Assembly: GCA_003231075.1 (NCBI GenBank)
Contig: QIIF01000154.1
Span: forward strand, 1-14,250
DNA: 14,250 nucleotides
Source: Candidatus Falkowiibacteriota bacterium
Lineage (GTDB): Bacteria; Patescibacteriota; Patescibacteriia; Patescibacteriales; SZUA-104
Direction: 5' to 3'
Shown: positions 6,057-11,888 of the stretch, piece by piece
How the letters are laid out: each line of letters starts with the position of its first letter
Numbering within the stretch: position 1 is the first letter of the stretch
Made by a program: the position numbers and the translations under genes
The notes under the pieces: generated by a model
What the model saw: only the letters and a program-made list of their open reading frames with translations
Database searches by the model: none
Told to the model about the DNA's origin: nothing

Positions 6057-6494
6057 ATGAGAATTACCAAGGAACAGAAAAATGAAATAGAAAAAATCGG
6101 GAGGAAATATAAGTTGCGCTTTATTATTATCCACGGTTCGTACGCTCGCGGAGAAGAAAAAAAGGGTAGTGATTTGGATATGGCGGTGTATGGGAAAAAG
6201 AAAATTGAATTTGGCGAGCTTTTAAAAATGCATGGAGATTTTGGCGGAATTTTCGGGGATAACAAGGAGCGGGAGCTTGATTTAAAATCTTTACACAGCA
6301 CTAATCCTTTATTTCGCTTTGAAGTGATTCGCGATGGACAGCTTATTTACGGCGATCAAAACGATTTTGACGAATATTGCCTTTACGCCCGCAGGGATTA
6401 CGCGGATAGCGCCAGCTTATTTAGGCTGCAGGATATTATTATTAAAAAAAGACAGGAACATTTAAATAAAGTTTTATCCAAAAAATATGCTTAA
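6057..6494 (+). CDS. mntA: MNT-type nucleotidyltransferase antitoxin (MntA family)
   Basis: Minimal nucleotidyltransferase that in characterised MntA-HepT pairs (type VII toxin-antitoxin) transfers AMP onto a tyrosine of HepT and silences it. The 145 residues include the GSX10DXD active-site motif: GSYARGEEKKGSDLD at 27-41, with metal-binding Asp39 and Asp41, then a third likely acidic site in ERELDLKSL. The C-terminal part, FRFEVIRDGQLIYGDQNDFDEYCLYARRDYAD in short segments, is typical of the family. The gene overlaps hepT by 8 bases (6487-6494), implying translational coupling. The promoter directly upstream suggests a leaderless message. Confidence 0.88.
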   Translation: MRITKEQKNEIEKIGRKYKLRFIIIHGSYARGEEKKGSDLDMAVYGKKKIEFGELLKMHGDFGGIFGDNKERELDLKSLHSTNPLFRFEVIRDGQLIYGDQNDFDEYCLYARRDYADSASLFRLQDIIIKKRQEHLNKVLSKKYA

Positions 6495-6924
6495 CGCGTT
6501 GTTAATAAAAAAGAAAATAGATTTAATACAAAGAGATTTGGAAAGATTGCTTGAATTCAGCGATTTTACTTTTGACGAAATGGCAAATGATTATATAAAA
6601 TATGCGGCTTTAAAAAATATTTTTATGGAGATAATCGGGCGCGGGATTGATATTAATGAGCATATTATCGCTAAACTTGGAGTGTATGAAAATTTATCGC
6701 CCCGCGATTATAAGGAAACTTTTTTGTTGATGGCTAAGTTAAATATCTTGCCGGACGATTTTGCCGGAAAAATAGCGGACAGCGCCGGCTTCCGCAACGC
6801 GATTGTCCATAATTATGACTATTTAGACAAGCGCGTAATTTATAAAACAGTAGGCGAAGCTATAGGGCAATACAGTGAATACTGCCGGTATATTTTGGAT
6901 TTTTTGGATAAAAGGCGTATTTAA
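6487..6924 (+). CDS. hepT: HEPN-domain ribonuclease toxin (HepT / DUF86 family)
   Basis: Helical HEPN protein that acts as an RNase toxin in HepT-MntA pairs. The 145-residue sequence has the diagnostic RX4HXY motif: RNAIVHNY, with catalytic Arg103 and His108, and Tyr110, the tyrosine position that MntA AMPylates in studied systems. The preceding ALKNIFMEIIGRGIDINEHI helix and the C-terminal AIGQYSEYCRYILDFL helix fit DUF86. It overlaps mntA by 8 bases. Both partners look intact with all catalytic residues, so the pair is probably functional rather than decaying. No prophage or transposase gene is visible beside it, but a repeat composite lies immediately upstream. Confidence 0.9.
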   Translation: MLNALLIKKKIDLIQRDLERLLEFSDFTFDEMANDYIKYAALKNIFMEIIGRGIDINEHIIAKLGVYENLSPRDYKETFLLMAKLNILPDDFAGKIADSAGFRNAIVHNYDYLDKRVIYKTVGEAIGQYSEYCRYILDFLDKRRI

Positions 6925-6987
6925 GTTAAGCAAATCAGCTAAATTTAATTTTCGCTAAGAGCAGGCCCTCTTTAATAAATAAAATAT

Positions 6988-7545
6988 ATGTTTAAAACTA
7001 AAAATCAAGAAGGGTTTATCAGTATATTGGTTCTGCTTATAGCTGTTTCTATAATCGGATATTTTTCATATAAATCTTTAGTTCAAGTCGGGGATAATCC
7101 TCAAACGGAAGGGTTTAAAAGGCAGATTGATAAAGCCGAGGATATCGCAAAAATCGCCGTGGAAAGAGCCGGGCGGATAAAAAGCGAGATGTCCGATTAT
7201 GCCGACAAGCGCCAATCCGATAAAGAAGATAAAATAAATGTTATCGTTAAAATAATTTCAAAAAATAATCCAGGCGAATATTCGGAGAAAGTTAATAGCG
7301 GAATCAGTGTTTTAAATTTAATGGAATTAATCGGCAAAAAATATAATCTCAGCTTTAAATATAGCGAAAGCGGATCGGGAATGTTTGTGGATGAAATTAA
7401 CGGCGTAAAAAATAATTCTTCCGATAATACGCATTGGCTGCTCTATGTAAACGGGAAAATAATTAAGGCCGGAATTTCCGATTATAAGCTGTCCGATAAT
7501 GATATTATTGAATGGAGGTATGAAGGCATGCCCGCGCCGTGGTAG
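6988..7545 (+). CDS. Membrane-anchored DUF4430 (transcobalamin-C-like) protein with pilin-like N-terminus
   Basis: The 185-residue protein starts MFKTKNQEGFISILVLLIAV: a short charged head, Gly9-Phe10, then one hydrophobic helix to about residue 27. This resembles a type IV pilin N-terminus, but no Glu is seen at position +5. Residues about 42-80 are a charged, probably coiled-coil linker. Residues about 83-179 are a DUF4430 domain, recognised from the NSGISVLNLM, GMFVDEINGV, HWLLYVNGK and KLSDNDIIEWRYE segments. Such domains are related to the C-terminal domain of cobalamin carriers, but ligand binding has not been shown for most. In CPR it is likely displayed on the outer face of the membrane. 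No strong promoter is visible before it; it may be read through from hepT, 63 bases upstream. Confidence 0.75.
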   Translation: MFKTKNQEGFISILVLLIAVSIIGYFSYKSLVQVGDNPQTEGFKRQIDKAEDIAKIAVERAGRIKSEMSDYADKRQSDKEDKINVIVKIISKNNPGEYSEKVNSGISVLNLMELIGKKYNLSFKYSESGSGMFVDEINGVKNNSSDNTHWLLYVNGKIIKAGISDYKLSDNDIIEWRYEGMPAPW

Positions 7546-7562
7546 TTGTGATTTAGGAAAAT

Positions 7563-7591
7563 AAAAGCGCGAATTAAAATCGCGTTTTTTT
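7563..7591 (+). terminator. Rho-independent terminator after the DUF4430 gene
   Basis: GCGCGA (7567-7572) pairs with TCGCGT (7580-7585), extended by flanking A/T pairs, around the loop ATTAAAA. It ends in seven T (7585-7591). Confidence 0.88.
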
Positions 7592-7592
7592 A

Positions 7593-7601
7593 TGTTATAA
7601 T
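7593..7601 (+). promoter_or_regulatory. Extended -10 promoter of the ATPase-glycosyltransferase operon
   Basis: TGTTATAAT at 7593-7601 is a perfect extended -10, placed directly after the terminator T-tract. It predicts a start near 7608 and a leader of about 34 bases. It matches the style of the mntA promoter (TGCTATAAT). Confidence 0.6.
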
Positions 7602-7654
7602 AATATTAAGAATATTATTCGTAAATTTGTAATTTGTAGATATGATAAATTTAC
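7599..7654 (+). promoter_or_regulatory. Palindromes at the ATPase transcription and translation start
   Basis: AATAATATT (7599-7607) and AATATTATT (7611-7619) form a perfect 9-bp inverted repeat with a 3-base gap, overlapping the -10 and the predicted start site. A second pair, GTAAATTT (7621-7628) and AAATTTAC (7647-7654), would place the ATG (7642) in an 18-base loop. Either could be an operator or a translation-control hairpin; this is an inference from position only. Confidence 0.35.
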
Positions 7655-10362
7655 ACAGTAAAAAAATAAACCAAGTTCTGACGGAGTTAAAATCCGATGT
7701 TAACGGCCTGTCAAACAAGGAAGCCGAGAGAAGAATAAAAAAATTAGGATCCAATGAATTGCCCAAAGAGAAGCCGTTGGGAAAATTAACGATTTTTTTA
7801 TTGCAGTTTAAGAGTCCGTTAATTTATATTTTATTGTTTGCCGGAATAATATCCATGTTTTTGCGTGATTATATTGACGCAAGCGTGATTTTTGGCGCGG
7901 TTATCATTAATACGATTATCGGATTTATTCAAGAGAATAAGGCCAATAATACGCTTAGTAAATTGAAACAACTGATAAAACATAAGGCGTATGTCTTACG
8001 GAGCGGTCATGAATTGGAAATAGACAGCTGTTGGCTTGTCGCGGGAGATATTATTATGATTAAAGCGGGAAATCGCATCCCGGCCGACGCGCGTCTTTTA
8101 GAGGAGGATAATTTGCTTGTCAATGAATCTATGCTTACCGGCGAATCCGTGCCGGCAATGAAAAATATTGCGACGCAGAAAAAAGGCGCTTCTATCGCCG
8201 ATAGAAAAAATATGGTTTACGCCGGCACGATTGCCGTTAAAGGGATAGGCAGAGCGGTGGTGGTTGCTACCGGGCAAAAAACGGAAATAGGAAAAATTGC
8301 CAGTTTGGTTAAAGAAACCGATGATGATCAAACTCCTTTACAAGTCAGATTGGTGAAGTTTTCAAATCTTCTCGGCATTATTATCGCGATAGTTATCGCG
8401 CTTGTGACAGCGGACGGCATAATTCAAGGAAGACCGCTTTTTGATATGTTTATTATGGGGGTGGCATTGGCAGTATCGGCGATTCCGGAGGGATTAATCG
8501 TGGGAATGACTGTGATATTGGTATTGGGCATGCAAAGAATTTTAAAGCAAAAAGCGTTAGTGAGAAAATTAGTGGCGGCTGAAACACTTGGTTCAACTAC
8601 CGTGATCTGCACCGATAAAACCGGCACATTAACAGAGGGGAAAATGCATGTCGCCCGCATTATTATCGGAGAAAAAGAATTTGAAGTAAAAACATCAGGA
8701 TCAAGACAAGACAGTATTGAGGCAAAGGTTGTAAGTTTGGCTCTGCAGGCGGCTATGATGTGCAATGACGCTATTGTGGAAAATCCGGAAGACGCTTTGG
8801 GCGAATGGAGAATCGTAGGAGCGCCGACTGACGCGGCCTTAATGTCGGCCGCGGTCCAATCCGGTTTAAATAAAGAAAAATTATTGGAAATTGAGCCGAA
8901 AATAGGGGAATTGCCTTTTGACAGCAATAATAAATTTATGATTAGTTTGCACAGAAAAAAAGACGGCAAATTTGTACTTTACGAAAAAGGGGCGCCGGAA
9001 AGATTATTGGATAAATCTGTTAAGTTTTATCACAAGGGCAAAGCGCGAAACATAACCGCCGCCGAAAGAAAAAAATTGAATGATAATTATAATAAATTAA
9101 CCAATCAAGGGTTAAGGGTTATCGGAGTGGCGATACGGAATTTAAAAAATCTCTCCAACCCCCTTTATCAGGGGGGCAGTAAGAGCGCCCCATTAATGAA
9201 GGAAATCGGGGGGATTAATTGGAATGAACTTGATAATAATTTAACATTTATCGGGTTTATAGCCATAAAAGATCCGCTCAGGCCGGAAGCTAAGGAAACA
9301 ATTAAAATTTGCCGCCAAGCAGGCATTCGCCCCATTATAATAACGGGTGATTATCAACTAACAGCCAATGCGGTAGCCATAGAGGTCGGCTTTAAAGTTA
9401 AAGATCAAAATATAGCGACAGGTGAAATGCTTGATAAAATGTCCGACGAGAAATTAAAAAGCCAAGTTAAAAAAATTGATATTTACGCCCGGGTCAGTCC
9501 GCACCATAAACTGCGCATCGTGCAAGCGTTGCAGTCCCGCGGAGAAGTCGTGGCTATGACCGGAGACGGCATAAACGATTCTCCGGCGTTAAAAGCCGCG
9601 GACATCGGCATATCTCTCGGAGGCGGAACTGATATTGCCAAAGAAGCTTCGGATATGGTTTTACTGGATAATAATTTTAAAACAATAGTGGCGTCCATCC
9701 GCCAGGGGAGGATTATATTCGCCAATATACGAAAAGTCGTCACTTATTTAATTTCAGACAGTTTTTCCGAAGTTATTTTAATAATCGGTTCTATTATTTT
9801 TGGAGCGCCGTTAGCGGTTTTGCCAACTCAAATTTTATGGGTTAATATAGTTAATGACGGTTTGCCTCATTTTTCTTTAGCTTTTGAAAAAGGGGCTAAA
9901 GGAGTAATGCGGCAAAAACCGATTAAAAAACAAGAACCAATATTGAATAAAGAAATGAAGATGATTATTTTTGGAGTAGGCATTATCAGAGATTTGCTTA
10001 TTTTCGCGTTTTTTATTTATTTATTTAATATTGAAATTAATATCACTTATCTCAGAACTATGTTTTTTGCTTTGCTTGGAACAAAATCGTTGATATCAAT
10101 ATTCAGTTTGCGTGGTTTGCATTATCCGGTTTGGCGGCTTAATCCTTTTTCTAATTTATATTTAATCGGGGCGGTGTCTGTTAGTTTCGCGTTATTACTG
10201 TCCGCTGTTTATTTGCGTCCGTTACAGAGCGTGCTATCAACAACGCCGTTAGACGCGAATACATGGGTATTAATTATTTTGGTTAGTATTGCCAGTTTAT
10301 TAATGATTGAAGCGGTAAAATATTATTTTATACGGAAAGAGAATATAAAAATAAAAATTTAA
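7642..10362 (+). CDS. Cation-transporting P-type ATPase, P2 (Ca2+/PMR1-like) type
   Basis: ATP-driven cation pump of the cytoplasmic membrane. The 906 residues include the N-terminal cation-ATPase domain, TGES (166-169) in the actuator domain, PEGL (282-285) in M4, the phosphorylated Asp325 in CTDKTGTLT, KGAPERL in the nucleotide domain, and TGDGINDSPA (640-649). M5 has YLISDSFSEV and M6 has WVNIVNDGLP. Comparison with SERCA puts the M4 and M5 glutamates and the M6 Asn and Asp in place, but the M5 Asn is Ser and the M6 Thr is Asn, so Ca2+ is only a likely substrate. About ten membrane spans are expected. Residues 503-525 are a repeat-encoded insertion between the N and P domains. It is the first gene of a tight operon (4 bases to the next). 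Confidence 0.93.
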   Translation: MINLHSKKINQVLTELKSDVNGLSNKEAERRIKKLGSNELPKEKPLGKLTIFLLQFKSPLIYILLFAGIISMFLRDYIDASVIFGAVIINTIIGFIQENKANNTLSKLKQLIKHKAYVLRSGHELEIDSCWLVAGDIIMIKAGNRIPADARLLEEDNLLVNESMLTGESVPAMKNIATQKKGASIADRKNMVYAGTIAVKGIGRAVVVATGQKTEIGKIASLVKETDDDQTPLQVRLVKFSNLLGIIIAIVIALVTADGIIQGRPLFDMFIMGVALAVSAIPEGLIVGMTVILVLGMQRILKQKALVRKLVAAETLGSTTVICTDKTGTLTEGKMHVARIIIGEKEFEVKTSGSRQDSIEAKVVSLALQAAMMCNDAIVENPEDALGEWRIVGAPTDAALMSAAVQSGLNKEKLLEIEPKIGELPFDSNNKFMISLHRKKDGKFVLYEKGAPERLLDKSVKFYHKGKARNITAAERKKLNDNYNKLTNQGLRVIGVAIRNLKNLSNPLYQGGSKSAPLMKEIGGINWNELDNNLTFIGFIAIKDPLRPEAKETIKICRQAGIRPIIITGDYQLTANAVAIEVGFKVKDQNIATGEMLDKMSDEKLKSQVKKIDIYARVSPHHKLRIVQALQSRGEVVAMTGDGINDSPALKAADIGISLGGGTDIAKEASDMVLLDNNFKTIVASIRQGRIIFANIRKVVTYLISDSFSEVILIIGSIIFGAPLAVLPTQILWVNIVNDGLPHFSLAFEKGAKGVMRQKPIKKQEPILNKEMKMIIFGVGIIRDLLIFAFFIYLFNIEINITYLRTMFFALLGTKSLISIFSLRGLHYPVWRLNPFSNLYLIGAVSVSFALLLSAVYLRPLQSVLSTTPLDANTWVLIILVSIASLLMIEAVKYYFIRKENIKIKI
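9148..9216. repeat. 69-bp inverted pair of the 30-bp module, in frame in the ATPase gene
   Basis: 9148-9177 is the module in reverse-complement orientation (AATCTCTCC, AACCCCCTTTATC, AGGGGGGC). 9187-9216 is the module in direct orientation (GCCCC, ATTAATGAAGG, GGGGGGATT), with a 9-base spacer. Total 69 bases = 23 codons, residues 503-525 of the pump. It encodes NLSNPLYQGG, SKS, then APLMKEIGGI, with no frame change. Confidence 0.85.
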
Positions 10363-10366
10363 TTTT

Positions 10367-10690
10367 ATGTTGCAGCAAATTATAGCTTTAATTATCATTG
10401 CTTTTTTCGCGTTCCGCCTTCTTTGGCAGAAGCGGAAAAAACAAATCGGCGCCAATGAGTTTGTTTTTTGGCTGATTTTTTGGATATCGGCGGCATTGGC
10501 CGTGATATTTTTAAAATGGATTGACGCGTTGGTTGCCGATTTAGGATTTTCCGGTTCCGGCATAGAAGTTTTGCTTTACGCCGGCGTTGTTGTTTTGTTT
10601 TATTTTATTTTCCGCTTGCGGCTCAGATTGGAAAAAATTGAAAGAGATATTACGAAGATAGTCAGGGAAATAGCCATAAAAAATAAGTAA
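10367..10690 (+). CDS. Small membrane protein, DUF2304 family
   Basis: The 107-residue protein has three hydrophobic stretches: QIIALIIIAFFAFRLLW (about 4-20), VFWLIFWISAALAVIFL (about 32-48) and VLLYAGVVVLFYFIFRL (about 68-84). A basic loop RKKQ lies between the first two, and a charged C-terminal helix follows (LEKIERDITKIVREIAIKNK). This layout fits DUF2304 proteins, which are usually encoded beside glycosyltransferases of cell-surface polysaccharide clusters, as here; their function is not established. The gene begins 4 bases after the ATPase stop and ends 7 bases before the first glycosyltransferase, so it is co-transcribed. Confidence 0.82.
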   Translation: MLQQIIALIIIAFFAFRLLWQKRKKQIGANEFVFWLIFWISAALAVIFLKWIDALVADLGFSGSGIEVLLYAGVVVLFYFIFRLRLRLEKIERDITKIVREIAIKNK

Positions 10691-10697
10691 TATTTAT

Positions 10698-11855
10698 ATG
10701 AAGATAGCTCATATAGTTTGCGTTTTTCCGCCGTATAAAGGGGGGATGGGGAATAGCGCTTTTAATTTCGTTAAAGTTTTAGCTGAAATCGGATATGACG
10801 CAACGGTTTTTACGCCGGATTACGGCGGCGCGGGCGGCGGCGCGGAGGAGAATGGGTTTAAAATTGAAAGAATAAAGCCATTATTTAAATTCGGGAACGC
10901 GGCGTTTTTGCCGCAATTATTTTGGAAGCTGAAAAATTTTGATATAATTCATTTGCATTATCCGTTTTACGGAGCCGGGGCGGCTGTTTTATTGAGAAAA
11001 TTAATTTTTCCAAAAAAAACCAAGTTAATAATTCATTATCATATGGAGCCGGCCGCCGGAGGATTAAAGGGGTTGGTTTTTAAATTATCTCGGTTTTGCA
11101 TTACTCCTTTGTTGATGCGGGCGGCGGATGTTATTACTTGCGCTTCCATTGATTATGCCGCGCATTCCGGCATGGCGAAGTATTACAAGCGGGATAAGAA
11201 TAAATTTAAAGAGGTATTATTCGGGGTTGACACCGACAGATTTAAGATTAAAGATTTAAGATTTAAGAATTTAGATAAAAATTTGAAAAATATTTTATTT
11301 GTGGGAGGATTGGATAAGGCGCATTATTTTAAGGGTGTTGATGTGTTAATTAAAGCATTGCCAATGTTACATGTTACATGTTACATATTGCATGTCGTGG
11401 GCGATGGCGATTTGCGTTCGGAATATGAAAGACTGGCAACGAGGTTGGGAATTGCGGATAAAGTTAATTTTATCAGTAAGGTGCCTAATAATGACTTGCC
11501 TAAATATTACCAACAATGCGATGTATTTGTTTTGCCGTCAATAAACCAAGGTGAAGCCTTCGGCATGGTGTTGTTGGAAGCGATGGCGTGCGGCAAACCG
11601 GTTATCGCTTCCCGTTTGCCCGGAGTGAGAAGTGTTTTTAAAAATGGAAAACAGGGATTATTAGTTGAGCCGGGCAATGCCGCTGATCTGGCGGAGAAGA
11701 TAGAAATAATTTTAGGCGATAATGATTTAGCGAAAAAGATGGGAGGAGAAGGAAGAATATTGGCGGAGGAAAAATATACATGGGAGAAGGCAGGAGAGAA
11801 GTTGGACGAAGTTTATCAAGTAGTTAGTTTATCAAGTAGAAAGTTTATCAAGTAG
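10698..11855 (+). CDS. GT4-family glycosyltransferase
   Basis: Retaining GT-B glycosyltransferase, probably acting on surface polysaccharide or glycolipid at the cytoplasmic membrane face. The 385 residues begin MKIAHIVCVFPPYKGGMGN, with the glycine-rich donor/acceptor loop typical of GT4. The second Rossmann domain starts NILFVGGLDKAHYFKG. The EX7E catalytic motif is Glu286 and Glu294 in EAFGMVLLE, followed by AMACGKPVIAS. Two repeat-encoded insertions are seen: RFKIKDLRFKNLDK (181-194) in the linker between the two domains, and LHVTCYI just before the strand LHVVGDGD. The C-terminal tail QVVSLSSRKFIK is encoded by a 16-bp tandem repeat that also contains the stop. Donor and acceptor sugars cannot be told from the sequence. 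Confidence 0.9.
   Translation: MKIAHIVCVFPPYKGGMGNSAFNFVKVLAEIGYDATVFTPDYGGAGGGAEENGFKIERIKPLFKFGNAAFLPQLFWKLKNFDIIHLHYPFYGAGAAVLLRKLIFPKKTKLIIHYHMEPAAGGLKGLVFKLSRFCITPLLMRAADVITCASIDYAAHSGMAKYYKRDKNKFKEVLFGVDTDRFKIKDLRFKNLDKNLKNILFVGGLDKAHYFKGVDVLIKALPMLHVTCYILHVVGDGDLRSEYERLATRLGIADKVNFISKVPNNDLPKYYQQCDVFVLPSINQGEAFGMVLLEAMACGKPVIASRLPGVRSVFKNGKQGLLVEPGNAADLAEKIEIILGDNDLAKKMGGEGRILAEEKYTWEKAGEKLDEVYQVVSLSSRKFIK
11238..11279. repeat. Heptamer array inside the first GT4 gene
   Basis: Six units: AGATTTA, AGATTAA, AGATTTA, AGATTTA, AGAATTT, AGATAAA. The length is 42 bp, exactly 14 codons, read as the 7-residue repeats RFKIKDL and RFKNLDK. It lies in the inter-domain linker of the enzyme. Confidence 0.9.
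11364..11398. repeat. Second heptamer array inside the first GT4 gene
   Basis: Three exact ATGTTAC units (11364-11384), then degenerate ATATTGC and ATGTCGT. It is read as LHVTCYI then LHVV, a 7-residue period. TGTTAC words also form the right arm of the tsf-ricT array (4957-4984). Confidence 0.9.
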
Positions 11856-11872
11856 AAAGTTTATCAAGTTTA
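11811..11872. repeat. 16-bp tandem repeat across the stop of the first GT4 gene
   Basis: Copies begin at 11811, 11827, 11843 and 11859. The unit is GTTTATCAAGTAGAAA; the first copy ends TAGTTA and the last is partial (GTTTATCAAGTTTA). The TAG at 11853-11855 lies inside the third copy. Unlike the other arrays the period is 16, not 7. Confidence 0.9.
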
Positions 11873-11888
11873 TTAATTGTTAAAAAGA

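Noticed and set aside
6925..6987. Terminator after hepT (AAGAG...CTCTT)
   Set aside because: The stem is only about five pairs and is not followed by a proper T-tract.
8424..8969. 181-residue minus-strand ORF within the ATPase gene
   Set aside because: It lies wholly opposite conserved P-type ATPase motifs and has no recognisable features or start signals.
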